Origin: Kocuria sp. p3-SID1428
Lineage (GTDB): Bacteria; Actinomycetota; Actinomycetes; Actinomycetales; Micrococcaceae
Reading direction: 5' to 3'
Length of the DNA: 46,676 nt
Assembly (NCBI RefSeq): GCF_025149945.1
Contig: NZ_JALXVH010000021.1
Location: forward strand, 1 to 46,676
Position 1 is the first letter of the stretch, and every line of letters starts with the position of its first letter. A program made the translations under genes and the position numbers. This document shows positions 1 to 8,010 of this stretch, piece after piece. A model generated the notes under the pieces. The model did no database searches. It was not told where the DNA came from and saw only the letters and a program-made list of their open reading frames with translations.

Positions 1-39
1 TGCGTCTCGGGGCCGTCGCACGAGCACCCGGGGGTCTGC

Positions 40-1401
40 TCAGCCCAGCAGCCACTCCTGCAGGGCCGCGCCCAGCCCGTGCAGGTCCTCGACGTGGACC
101 ATCTCCCGCGCCGAGTGCATGGACAGCAGCCCGACTCCCACGTCCAGGGTGCGCATCCCCAGCCGGCCCGCCGTGATGGGGCCGATCGTGGAGCCGCACG
201 GGACGCCGTTGTGGGAGACGAACTCCTGGACCGGCACCCCGGCGCGACGGCAGGCCAGCTGCCACTGGGCCGCGCCGTCGGCGTCGGTGGTGTAGTGCTG
301 ATCCGCGTTGATCTTCAGCAGCGGACCGCCTGCCGGGCCCGGCCGCACAGCGGGGTCGTGGTGACCCGGGTAGTTGGGGTGCACCAGGTGCCCCGCATCG
401 GAGGACAGGCACGACGACGAGGCGATCGCCGCCCGTCGCCGATCCTCGTCCCAGCCCAGCGCCGCGCCCACGCGCACCAGCACGTCCTCCAGGAACGGCC
501 CGGCGGCACCGGAGCGGGTGCGCGAGCCCACCTCCTCGTGATCGAAGGCCGCGAGCACGGCGATGTGCTCGGCGCCGCGCAGGTCGTCCAGGCGCGTGCT
601 CAGCGCCTCGAGACCGGCGTGCACGGAGGTGAGGTTGTCGAGCCGGCTTGAGGCCAGCAGCTCCTGCTGCGCCCCGAACAGGCGCGGGCGCTGCGTGTCC
701 GCCAGCACGATGTCCCAGCCCAGCAGGTCCTCGGCGCGCACCGTCTCCCCACCCTGGGAGGCGGCCTCGGCCAGTAGCGCCAGCACATCCCCGGGCTCAT
801 CGCCGCAGCCCCAGATCGGCTGGGTGTGCTGCTGCGGATCCAGGCTCAGGGACTTGTTGGCCCCGCGATCCAGGTGGATGGCCAGCTGCGGGATCCGCGC
901 CACCGGGGCGGTGGCCACCAGACGGGACTCGGTCCCCTGCTCCGTGCGCACGGCGATCCGCCCTGCCAGGCGCAGCTCGCGATCCAGCCACGAGTTCACG
1001 AGCGGACCGCCGTAGATCTCCACGCCGGCCTGCCACCACCCCGAGCGCCCTGTGCTGGGGCGCGGCTTGAGCTTGAACGACGGCGAGTCCGTGTGCGCTC
1101 CGACCACCCGGAACCCGGCTCGGCCTCCCAGGGACTCCGGGGTCACCCAGGCGATCAGGGCGCCGTCGCGCACCACGTACGACGGCTGCCGGACGTCGTC
1201 GCCGGACCAGGCCTCGCGCTCGTCGAGCCGGTGGAAGCCCGCGGCCTCGAGGCGCCGCGCCCCCTCGGCCGCGGCGTGGAAGGAGCTCGGCGAGGCCATC
1301 ACGTATCGGGCGAGGTCCTGGGCGGTGCGCCCGGCCGGCGACTGCGACCACTCGGGGTCGGCGGGGATCTGGGGACTGTGCTGAGCATGCGTGTCGACCA
1401 T
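40..1401 (-). CDS. apeB: M18 family aminopeptidase
   Basis: Probable cytoplasmic dinuclear-zinc aminopeptidase that removes N-terminal residues from peptides. The 453-residue protein carries the M18 signatures in order: GAHTDSP (metal-binding His and Asp), FDHEEVGS (catalytic and metal-binding Glu pair), SSDAGHLVHPNY, and a C-terminal NADQHYTTDADG block. Length and motif order match full bacterial M18 enzymes, so the gene looks intact. An in-frame ATG exists further upstream at 1509, but it would overlap the divergent gene at 1501. The ATG at 1401 begins at the conserved N-terminal region and lies one base after a predicted transcription start, so I chose it. It stands alone, divergent from a small membrane protein. 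Family assignment is secure; the natural substrate is not known from sequence. Confidence 0.93.
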   Translation of the reverse strand: MVDTHAQHSPQIPADPEWSQSPAGRTAQDLARYVMASPSSFHAAAEGARRLEAAGFHRLDEREAWSGDDVRQPSYVVRDGALIAWVTPESLGGRAGFRVVGAHTDSPSFKLKPRPSTGRSGWWQAGVEIYGGPLVNSWLDRELRLAGRIAVRTEQGTESRLVATAPVARIPQLAIHLDRGANKSLSLDPQQHTQPIWGCGDEPGDVLALLAEAASQGGETVRAEDLLGWDIVLADTQRPRLFGAQQELLASSRLDNLTSVHAGLEALSTRLDDLRGAEHIAVLAAFDHEEVGSRTRSGAAGPFLEDVLVRVGAALGWDEDRRRAAIASSSCLSSDAGHLVHPNYPGHHDPAVRPGPAGGPLLKINADQHYTTDADGAAQWQLACRRAGVPVQEFVSHNGVPCGSTIGPITAGRLGMRTLDVGVGLLSMHSAREMVHVEDLHGLGAALQEWLLG

Positions 1402-1408
1402 GCGCCCC

Positions 1409-1414
1409 AGTGTA
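1409..1414 (-). promoter_or_regulatory. -10 hexamer of apeB, leaderless geometry
   Basis: On the minus strand TACACT (4 of 6 against TATAAT) ends seven bases before the ATG at 1401, which puts the expected transcription start at 1402 or 1401. No Shine-Dalgarno sequence precedes the ATG. No convincing -35 is visible. Confidence 0.4.
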
Positions 1415-1488
1415 GGGAGGGGCCTCGCCGCCGCAGGGGCGCTGCCGTCGAACTTCGAGACGGTGGCCGTTCTGCGGGCCGGAGCCTG

Positions 1489-1494
1489 TAGGTT
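1489..1494 (+). promoter_or_regulatory. -10 hexamer for the gene at 1501, leaderless geometry
   Basis: TAGGTT has the actinobacterial TAnnnT form and begins exactly 12 bases before the ATG at 1501, so transcription would start on the start codon itself. There is no Shine-Dalgarno sequence in the gap and no clear -35. Confidence 0.42.
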
Positions 1495-1500
1495 CGCTGT

Positions 1501-1911
1501 ATGACACACGCGGCCCCGGAGGCCCCTCCGAAGACCGCCTCCCCTGAGCTCCCCGTCGGCGGCACAGGACGGGGCCCCTCGATGGGGCTCACGGCTCTGG
1601 TCCTCGCGCTGACGACCCTGGTGCTCTCCACGTTCTGCGCGGCCTTCGTGGGCGTGGTGCTGATCGAGGCGCAGGAGTTCAGCGACGGCACCTGGGCCGG
1701 GATGCCGCGCACCTTCCAGGTCAAGACCTCCGCGCTGCTGGCAGCACAGGCGGCCTGCGGCCTCATGGGCCTGGTGGCGATGGCCGTGGGCGCGACGGCC
1801 TTCCTGCGTCGACGCGGGCGCGGGGCGGCCCGGATGGCCATGATCGTGGCGGGGCTGGGGCCCTTGGTGGCCTGGGGGACCTGGAGCGCCGCCTCGAGCG
1901 TCGCCGCCTGA
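1501..1911 (+). CDS. Small integral membrane protein, function unknown
   Basis: A 136-residue protein of no family I can name. The first 28 residues are Pro/Ala/Gly-rich and probably cytoplasmic. Three hydrophobic segments follow: about 29-53 (LTALVLALTTLVLSTFC), about 79-102, and about 111-134. A basic RRRGRG loop between the second and third sets the topology. The layout resembles the DUF4190-type small membrane proteins common in actinobacteria, but I see no diagnostic motif. Translation begins at the ATG that coincides with the predicted transcription start. It diverges from apeB and converges on the CPBP protease. The coding call rests on codon use and the clean membrane pattern. Confidence 0.7.
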   Translation: MTHAAPEAPPKTASPELPVGGTGRGPSMGLTALVLALTTLVLSTFCAAFVGVVLIEAQEFSDGTWAGMPRTFQVKTSALLAAQAACGLMGLVAMAVGATAFLRRRGRGAARMAMIVAGLGPLVAWGTWSAASSVAA

Positions 1912-2011
1912 GCTCCCGCCTCGACCGGCAGCGCCGAGCCGGCACGCCGGCCCCGATCACGCCCGAGACGCACCCCCGCCCCTCTTCCTGCAGGTGCGGG
2001 GATGCGGCCGT

Positions 2012-3334
2012 CTAGTGCCTCGACCGCTCCGATGGAGACGCCGTGGGCACCGACTGCTGCGGCTGTCCGTGCGCGGGTGCCGCAGGCTGCCCGACGGGGG
2101 TGCCCGGTGTCTGCCGACTGACCGGACCGGTCGGCCCTGCTTGCCCGCCGGCGCGCCAGGCGCCCAGCATGTCGGCGATCTCCGCGGCGGCGGGCAGCTC
2201 GCGCACCCCGGCGGCATCGAGGCCGGTGAAGCGCTCCCAGTCCCGACGCGCAGGCTCCGGCCACACGGCGCTGCGTCGGGTCACGGCCAGCCCCCGCCGC
2301 TTGGCGATCCAGATCGCCACGAAGCCGAAGGCGATCTGCAGCGCCGCGCTGGAGACGAATCCGAACCAGCCCACGGAGGCGGCCTGCGCCTCGGGGTCGT
2401 AGGGCATGAACAGCAGGACCACCGTGGCGAAGAGGTTGTTGACGATGTGCAGCGAGATCGCAGCCTCGAGTCCGCCGGTGCGCCAGGTCACCCACCCGGC
2501 CACGACGGCCATCATGCCGACCGAGAGCTGACCCCAGATGTCGTAGAGGTGCCCGAGCATGAACAGCGGTGCGGGCAGCAGGATCGCGAACAGGGGGTGG
2601 CGCAGCCAGCGGCCGAGCATCTGGGCCAGATAGCCGCGGAACACGACCTCCTCGGCGGTGCACTGGACGGGGACGATCAGCAGCGCCAGGATCAGCGAGA
2701 GCCACCACCACGGCTGCGGCTCGAAGACGACCGCCTCCTCCTGCGGGTCCAGCCAGCCCAGCAGCGCCCCGAGCCCGAGCTGGACGGCGGCATAGAGCAC
2801 GATGGCCACCACGGCGGTGATCAGCAGGTACGTCCAGCGGATCCGTCCGGTCACCGACCAGATCAGCCCGAGCGGCTTGGGGCGCATGACCCAGCGGGCG
2901 AACAGCGCGATGGGCAGCCAGATCGCGACCGAGCCGAACAGCAGCACGAGCAGCCACGGGTCCGCCATGTTCATCTGTGTGGGGTCCCCGGTCATGAACG
3001 AGTCCGCGACCCCCGGCCGGAAGAGGAAGATCCCCAGCAGGAGCACGAGGGTGAAGACGATGCTCGCCCCGAGATACAGTGCGCCGCTGAGCGCCCCTTC
3101 GATCAGCGGGGCCCAGGGGCGGTGCCGGTGATCGGCCAGGGCGAGCCGGTGGTACGGCAGATCGCGGACCTGCGCGCCCAGCGGCAGCCGACGCTCTGCT
3201 GACACCGCGGCCGCCTGTGCAGCAGCACCCGGGGCGGACGGCCCCGGCGCCGCCCAGGGAGAGGTCTGCGCTGGAGCCGCCCGGGGCGGCTGCGGGGCGG
3301 GAAGATCGCTGCTCATGGACACCACGGTATCCAT
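2012..3334 (-). CDS. CPBP family intramembrane metalloprotease
   Basis: Membrane protein of the CPBP (CAAX protease and bacteriocin-processing, ABI) family, 440 residues. The three conserved motifs are present in the C-terminal half: EEVVFRG (about residue 226, the Glu-Glu pair and Arg), FMLGHLYD, and HIVNN (metal-binding His and Asn). A Pro/Ala-rich N-terminus of about 70 residues precedes some eight hydrophobic segments. A further 80-residue Pro/Gln-rich tail after the last segment is probably cytoplasmic. Two ATG codons are possible, at 3334 and 3316. The outer one has a purine-rich GGGGGAGGG about 13 bases upstream, somewhat far for a ribosome binding site; the inner one has none. The substrate cannot be read from the sequence. 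Confidence 0.88.
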   Translation of the reverse strand: MDTVVSMSSDLPAPQPPRAAPAQTSPWAAPGPSAPGAAAQAAAVSAERRLPLGAQVRDLPYHRLALADHRHRPWAPLIEGALSGALYLGASIVFTLVLLLGIFLFRPGVADSFMTGDPTQMNMADPWLLVLLFGSVAIWLPIALFARWVMRPKPLGLIWSVTGRIRWTYLLITAVVAIVLYAAVQLGLGALLGWLDPQEEAVVFEPQPWWWLSLILALLIVPVQCTAEEVVFRGYLAQMLGRWLRHPLFAILLPAPLFMLGHLYDIWGQLSVGMMAVVAGWVTWRTGGLEAAISLHIVNNLFATVVLLFMPYDPEAQAASVGWFGFVSSAALQIAFGFVAIWIAKRRGLAVTRRSAVWPEPARRDWERFTGLDAAGVRELPAAAEIADMLGAWRAGGQAGPTGPVSRQTPGTPVGQPAAPAHGQPQQSVPTASPSERSRH

Positions 3335-3422
3335 TCGGGACGACGACGCCCTCCCCCTGGAGGACGGCTCTGCCCGCGACAGTGCTCCTGCGCGAGGACG
3401 ATGCCGCAGACCGCAGCATGAC

Positions 3423-3455
3423 GCCGCAGCACGGCGGCCATCGCCGTGCTGCGGC
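3423..3455 (-). terminator. Hairpin terminator after the amidotransferase gene
   Basis: A perfect 14-bp stem (GCCGCAGCACGGCG and its complement) with a five-base loop begins ten bases after the stop of the minus-strand gene at 3465. There is no T tract, as is usual for actinobacterial terminators. Confidence 0.75.
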
Positions 3456-3464
3456 TTGTGGCCC

Positions 3465-4214
3465 TCAGCGCGCGAAGACCTCCGCGAAGCGGGCCAGCAG
3501 GCGCCGCGGCTGATCGGCCCGGGGCCCGTCGATCACCCGACGACGCACCTCCTCCGCGTCCTCCGGACGGAAGTACCCGTGGTGCTTATAGGCATCGATC
3601 CGGCTCAGCAGGGCGGTGTCGTCCAGCTCGGGATGGAACTGCGTGGCCCAGGCCCGCTGGCCGACGCGGAACATCTGCACCGGGCACTCTTCGCCGGTGG
3701 CCAGCAGCACCGCCCCCTCCGGCAGATCGCGCACGGCCTCCTGATGCCCCACGTACCCCCAGAAGGTCTCCGGCAACCCCTCCAGCAGGACGTCCCGGGA
3801 ACCCTCCTCGGTCACGGTGACGCGGATGGGCCCGACGCCCTCGGCGTAGGTGCCGTCCACGACTCCGCCCTGGTGCACCCCGAGCGTGCCCACGCCGTAG
3901 CAGGCCCCGAAGAACGGCACGTTCTGGTCCATCACGCGGTCGAGCAGCTCGCCCAGGTCCTTCTCCACGCGGACCTGCACCTCGGTCTTCTCCGCCTGCG
4001 GCGTCGAGGTCGTGAACGGCGAGCCGCCCACGAAGATCCCGGAGAGCTCCCCCAGGTCCAGCTCCCGCAGCTCACGGGCGGCCTCCGGGCCCACCTCCAG
4101 GCGCAGCTGGCGCAGCTGATCTGGCTGCAGCCCCGTGAAGCGCAGGAAGGTCTCGAGCTCCTCCTCGGCGATCGAGTCCTCCGGGCGGGTGGAGATCAGG
4201 AGGAACGGCTTCAC
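3465..4214 (-). CDS. Class I glutamine amidotransferase-like protein
   Basis: Stand-alone GATase1 domain of 249 residues. The nucleophile Cys105 lies in FFGACYGVGTLG, and the His194/Glu196 pair of the triad in TQFHPELD, so the glutamine-hydrolysing site is complete. No synthetase domain is attached, unlike GuaA, so the ammonia acceptor or partner is unknown. Similar free-standing proteins are usually annotated 'GMP synthase-like' without proof. The start is GTG at 4214, ten bases after the ptsI stop, so the gene is probably co-transcribed with ptsI. A strong hairpin follows. A direct link to sugar phosphotransfer is not evident from the sequence. Confidence 0.86.
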   Translation of the reverse strand: MKPFLLISTRPEDSIAEEELETFLRFTGLQPDQLRQLRLEVGPEAARELRELDLGELSGIFVGGSPFTTSTPQAEKTEVQVRVEKDLGELLDRVMDQNVPFFGACYGVGTLGVHQGGVVDGTYAEGVGPIRVTVTEEGSRDVLLEGLPETFWGYVGHQEAVRDLPEGAVLLATGEECPVQMFRVGQRAWATQFHPELDDTALLSRIDAYKHHGYFRPEDAEEVRRRVIDGPRADQPRRLLARFAEVFAR

Positions 4215-4224
4215 CTGCGCCGCC

Positions 4225-5943
4225 TCAGCCCTGAGCGCCGGACAGAGCGGCCGAGGCGGCCTCGCGAGCGGCCTCCGGCGAGGCGGCCTGCACGGCGGCC
4301 TCCGCGGCGCGCTTCATCTGCTCGTCCGTGGCCTCGCCGAGCTTCACTCCGACGGCTGCCAGAGCCGGAGCCGCCGCCGACAGGGAGGTGATGCCCATAC
4401 CGATCAGGACGCATGCCAGCAGGGGGTCCGCAGCGGCCTCGCCGCACACGCCCACGGGCTTGCCGGCGCGCTGGCCCGCCTGCGCGGCCATCTGCACCAG
4501 CTTGAGCACGGCGGGCTGCCACGGATCGGTGAGCTGGGCCAGGCCCGAGGCCATGCGGTCGGCGGCCATGGTGTACTGCGTGAGGTCGTTGGTGCCGATC
4601 GAGAAGAAGTCCACGTGCTCGAGCAGCTGATCGCCCAGCAGGGCTGACGAGGGGACCTCGATCATGACACCGGGCTTGAGGCCGCGCTCGCGGCACAGGT
4701 CGCCGAACCAGCGGGCCTCCTCCACCGTGGCGATCATGGGGGCCATGACCCATGGCTCAGCCCCGGAGCCCTCCGCCGCCGCCGCGATGGCGTCGAGCTG
4801 GCGGGTCAGGACGCCGTCGTCGTCGAAGGCGATGCGCACACCGCGCACGCCCAGCGACGGATTGGGCTCATCCGGCATGGTCGCAAAGGCCAGCGGCTTG
4901 TCCGAGCCGGCATCCAGCGTTCGCACGACCACCTTGGAGCCGTCGAAGGCATCGAAGACCTCACGGTAGAGGTCGGCCTGCTCCTGGACGGTGGGCTCGG
5001 ACTGGGCCTTGAGGAAGGACAGCTCGGTGCGGAACAGACCCACGCCCTCCGGCAGGCCGGTGCCCACGGCGGTGCGGGCTCCTGCGCCGTCCTGGACGTT
5101 GGCCAGCAGCTGGATGCGGGTCCCGTCCGCACTGACCGCCGGGCCGATCCAGGTGCGGATGCGCGCCAGGGTCTCGGCGGACTCGGCGGCCCGCGCGGCG
5201 GCGGAGTCCGCCTCCGGAGCCAACTCGATCACGCCGGACTCGCCGTCGACCAGGATCAGCTGGCCGTCCTGGATCTGCCGCAGCTCGGAGCCCGCACCCA
5301 CCACGCAGGGGATGCCGAACTGACGGGCGATGATCGCAGTGTGGCTGGTCTTGCCGCCCAGCTCGGTGACGATGCCCTGCACGAGCTCGGGCTTGAGCCC
5401 CGCGGTGTCCGCGGGGGCGAGGTCGTCGGCCAGCAGGATGATCGGCTCGGCCGGATCCGGCACGCCGGGCTCCGGCTCCCCGCGCAGCTCGGCGATGACG
5501 CGGTCGCGGATGTCCTTCAGATCGGTCGTGCGCTCAGCCATGAGGCCGCCGATCTTCTCGAACTTGGCCACGAACGTGTCCGTGGCGCGCACGGCAGCCA
5601 GCTCGGCGGATGCTCCGGAGTCGATCTGCTTGCCGACGGCGCGGCGCCAGCCCTTGTCCGTGACCAGCGCCGCGGTGGCACCCAGGACCTCGGCGGCATG
5701 GCCCTCCGCACGCTGCGCCCGAGCATCCAGGCGGCCGGCGACGGTGGCGGCGGCGATGTCGAAGCGCTCCTTCTGCGGCTCGCGATCGGCCTCCGGGACC
5801 TCCGGGCCATCGCTGGGCAGCGCCGGGCGGGGGCGGACCCACATGGCGGGACGGGCCGCGACGCCGGCGACGACGCCGATGCCCGTCAGGTCGGCCTGCG
5901 GGGCCTCGGCAGCGGCAGAGTTCAAACGGGCATCTTCGGACAT
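4225..5943 (-). CDS. ptsI: PTS enzyme I (phosphoenolpyruvate-protein phosphotransferase)
   Basis: Cytoplasmic first enzyme of the sugar phosphotransferase system; it passes phosphate from phosphoenolpyruvate to HPr. At 572 residues it is full length. The phosphorylated histidine is His201 in GGKTSHTAIIARQFG. The PEP-binding barrel follows, with RTLDAGSDKPL, FFSIGTNDLTQYTMA, and the near-C-terminal GVCGEAAADPLLACVLIGMG containing the catalytic Cys. The ATG at 5943 has GAGGAG eight bases upstream. It is transcribed away from fruR-fruK-fruA-ptsH, the same arrangement known from Corynebacterium glutamicum. Its predicted promoter overlaps that of fruR, so the two are likely regulated together. Confidence 0.97.
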   Translation of the reverse strand: MSEDARLNSAAAEAPQADLTGIGVVAGVAARPAMWVRPRPALPSDGPEVPEADREPQKERFDIAAATVAGRLDARAQRAEGHAAEVLGATAALVTDKGWRRAVGKQIDSGASAELAAVRATDTFVAKFEKIGGLMAERTTDLKDIRDRVIAELRGEPEPGVPDPAEPIILLADDLAPADTAGLKPELVQGIVTELGGKTSHTAIIARQFGIPCVVGAGSELRQIQDGQLILVDGESGVIELAPEADSAAARAAESAETLARIRTWIGPAVSADGTRIQLLANVQDGAGARTAVGTGLPEGVGLFRTELSFLKAQSEPTVQEQADLYREVFDAFDGSKVVVRTLDAGSDKPLAFATMPDEPNPSLGVRGVRIAFDDDGVLTRQLDAIAAAAEGSGAEPWVMAPMIATVEEARWFGDLCRERGLKPGVMIEVPSSALLGDQLLEHVDFFSIGTNDLTQYTMAADRMASGLAQLTDPWQPAVLKLVQMAAQAGQRAGKPVGVCGEAAADPLLACVLIGMGITSLSAAAPALAAVGVKLGEATDEQMKRAAEAAVQAASPEAAREAASAALSGAQG

Positions 5944-6012
5944 GACGGTCGCTCCTCATCATCGAGTCGCTGGAACCGCGCGGACATGCGCGGGCGAGCA
6001 CCTGTTAGACGC

Positions 6013-6042
6013 ATTCTAGTGAAGCAGGACACAGATTGACAA
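6013..6042 (-). promoter_or_regulatory. ptsI promoter
   Basis: Reading the minus strand, TTGTCA (6042-6037) and TAGAAT (6018-6013) are separated by 18 bases; each matches the sigma-70-type consensus at 5 of 6. The start would be near 6006, giving a leader of about 60 bases with GAGGAG before the ATG. The -35 lies on the same bases as the fruR -35 on the other strand. Confidence 0.65.
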
Positions 6043-6065
6043 TCAACGCACCCGGGCACGATCAT
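6036..6065 (+). promoter_or_regulatory. fruR promoter, leaderless geometry
   Basis: A perfect TTGACA at 6036-6041 and GATCAT (4 of 6) at 6060-6065, 18 bases apart. Transcription would start at 6072, the A of the fruR ATG. The core ATTGACAAT is nearly palindromic and is shared with the opposing ptsI promoter. Confidence 0.6.
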
Positions 6066-6071
6066 GAACAA

Positions 6072-6923
6072 ATGGGCGTAAGGAACATCACAGAGCACTC
6101 GCTCTCGGAGAGCGTGGAGCCGGATGCCGGGCAGTCCCTCTTCGCACCCGAGCGCAGACAGGCGATCTCCCAGCGGGCCGCGGTCCAGGGCCGCGTCTCC
6201 GTGACCGAGCTTGCCGCGCAGTTCGCGGTCGCCCCCGAGACCATCCGGCGCGACCTCGATGTCCTGGAGCGGCAGGGCCGCATCCAGCGGGTGCACGGAG
6301 GAGCCATCCCTCCCCTGGGGCGCAACGGCCGCGAGGCAGCCGTCGACGACCGCCGGGCCACCCGGATCGAGGCCAAGACCGCGATCGCCCGCGCGGCCAT
6401 GGGGCACCTGCCCCCGGCGCACGGCTCCGTCCTGCTGGACGGCGGAAGCACCACGGGCTGCCTGGCCGCCGCCATGGCCGCCGCAGCGCGTGAGGGAGCA
6501 CTGGATCCCATGACAGTCGTGACCAACTCCCCGAGCGCCGGCGTGGAGCTCTCCCACGCCCGCGATGTCGAGGTCCTCCTGCTGAGCGGGCGCCTGCGCC
6601 CGGTCACGGAGACGGTCGTGGGGGCCCAGACCAATGCGCTGCTGGGCTTGATCTCGGCCGACGTCGCCTTCCTGGGCTCCAACGGGCTGTCCGCGCAGTT
6701 CGGGCTGACCACCCCGGACGCGGAGGAGGCCGCCGCCAAGCGCCTGATGGCCGCACGGTCCCAGCGCGTGATCGCCCTGGTCGACTCGACCAAGTTCGGC
6801 GCCGAGCACCTGTGCACGTTCGCCGAGCTCAACGCGATCGACGTCCTCATCACCGACGCCCCACCGCCCAGTGCCCTTGCCGAAGCCCTGAACCGAGCAG
6901 AGATCGAGGTCGTGATCGCATGA
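6072..6923 (+). CDS. fruR: DeoR family repressor of the fructose PTS operon
   Basis: DeoR-type transcription factor, 283 residues from this start. An N-terminal winged helix-turn-helix (APERRQAISQRAA, VSVTELAAQFAVAPETIRRD, LDVLERQGRIQRVHGGA) is followed by the sugar-phosphate sensing DeoRC domain (LDGGSTT, VTNSPSAGVELSH, GLTTPDAEEAAAKRLM). Such proteins bind sugar phosphates, here probably fructose 1-phosphate, and are usually repressors. The start is debatable. A TTG at 6036 has AGGA six bases upstream, but those bases form a perfect -35 hexamer. The ATG at 6072 falls exactly at the predicted transcription start, which I prefer. A GTG at 6114 is also in frame. It overlaps fruK by ATGA. Confidence 0.92.
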   Translation: MGVRNITEHSLSESVEPDAGQSLFAPERRQAISQRAAVQGRVSVTELAAQFAVAPETIRRDLDVLERQGRIQRVHGGAIPPLGRNGREAAVDDRRATRIEAKTAIARAAMGHLPPAHGSVLLDGGSTTGCLAAAMAAAAREGALDPMTVVTNSPSAGVELSHARDVEVLLLSGRLRPVTETVVGAQTNALLGLISADVAFLGSNGLSAQFGLTTPDAEEAAAKRLMAARSQRVIALVDSTKFGAEHLCTFAELNAIDVLITDAPPPSALAEALNRAEIEVVIA

Positions 6924-7885
6924 TCGTCACCTTCACCGCCAGCCCCAGCATCGACCGCACCGCGGCGCTGACCGCCCCGCTGGAGCGCGGCGGCGTCAAC
7001 CGCATCGACACCGTGGACGACGGCCCCGGAGGAAAGGGCATCAACGTCTCCCGCGCCCTGGCCCTGGCCGGCACGCCCACCCTGGCGGTGCTGCCCGCAG
7101 CCGGCGGCGACCCGCTGCTGACCGCCCTCGCCCAGGCGGATGTGGCCCATCGAGCCGTGGACGTCGCCGGACGCGTGCGCACCAACATCACGCTGAGCGA
7201 GCCCGACGGCACCACCACCAAGATCAACGAGCCCGGGGCGCTGCTGGATGACGACGCCCAGCAGGCCTGCCTGGCCGCGGTCCGCGATGCCGTCTCGCCC
7301 GGCGACTGGGTGGCCCTGTGCGGCTCCCTGCCCCCGGGCCCGTCGCAGGACTGGTACGCGCAGCTGATCACGCAGCTGCGCGGGACCGGCGTGCGGATCG
7401 CCGTGGACACCTCGGACGCCCCGCTCGTGGCGCTGTCCGAGCAGCTCGAGACCGCCGCCCCGGACATCCTCAAGCCCAACGGCCTCGAGCTCGGCCAGCT
7501 CGTGGGCGATGACGGACTGGCGATCGAGGCGGCCGCCGACGACGGCGACTTCCGGCCCGCCGCACTCGCCGCCCGCAAGCTCGTGGAGCGCGGCGTCGCC
7601 GAGGTGCTGGCCACGCTCGGCGGCGCCGGGGCCGTGCTGGTCACCGCCGAGGGCGCCTGGTGCGCCACGCCGCCGCCCATCACCCCGGTCTCGACCGTGG
7701 GAGCCGGCGACTCCTCGCTGTCCGGGCTGCTGATCGCCCACACGGAGGGCCTGGCCCCGGCCGAGCGGCTGCGCCGGGCGGTGGCCTACGGCTCCGGCGC
7801 CACCGCGCTTGCCGGCACCGGCGTCCCCTCCCCCGAGCAGATCGACCTCGACGGCACCACGGTGACCGAGCTGCCGCTGGACTGA
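6920..7885 (+). CDS. fruK: 1-phosphofructokinase
   Basis: PfkB-family sugar kinase, 321 residues. It phosphorylates fructose 1-phosphate, the product of the fructose PTS, to fructose 1,6-bisphosphate in the cytoplasm. Visible signatures are TFTASPSIDRT at the N-terminus, the PfkB signature 1 region GPGGKGINVSRAL, and signature 2 STVGAGDSSLSGLL with the catalytic Asp in GAGDS. The ATG overlaps the fruR stop as ATGA, which indicates translational coupling. The neighbouring fruA makes fructose 1-phosphate the obvious substrate rather than tagatose 6-phosphate or another sugar phosphate. A GTG-type extension upstream lies inside fruR and was rejected. Confidence 0.95.
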   Translation: MIVTFTASPSIDRTAALTAPLERGGVNRIDTVDDGPGGKGINVSRALALAGTPTLAVLPAAGGDPLLTALAQADVAHRAVDVAGRVRTNITLSEPDGTTTKINEPGALLDDDAQQACLAAVRDAVSPGDWVALCGSLPPGPSQDWYAQLITQLRGTGVRIAVDTSDAPLVALSEQLETAAPDILKPNGLELGQLVGDDGLAIEAAADDGDFRPAALAARKLVERGVAEVLATLGGAGAVLVTAEGAWCATPPPITPVSTVGAGDSSLSGLLIAHTEGLAPAERLRRAVAYGSGATALAGTGVPSPEQIDLDGTTVTELPLD

Positions 7886-7909
7886 AGCGGCCCCTTCCAG
7901 ACCTCCCCC

Positions 7910-7928
7910 TGCATCCGCAGCGGATGCA
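7910..7928. promoter_or_regulatory. Palindrome in the fruK-fruA gap
   Basis: TGCATCCG, a three-base centre CAG, then CGGATGCA: a perfect 8-bp inverted repeat in the 125-base gap between fruK and fruA. It could be an operator, an attenuating or processing hairpin, or a weak terminator. The rest of the gap shows only the fruA ribosome binding site (AAGGA, 8000-8004). Confidence 0.45.
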
Positions 7929-8010
7929 TGATCCCCGCGGTCGCCGTCCGGAGTCCCCCGGCGGCGAGCACCACCGAGCGGCCCATGGCCGCAGCATCGA
8001 AGGACAGGAC

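Noticed and set aside
6036..6071. A TTG start for fruR at 6036
   Set aside because: It has a fair AGGA site, but those bases form a perfect TTGACA -35 and the added residues are not part of the family. It remains possible.
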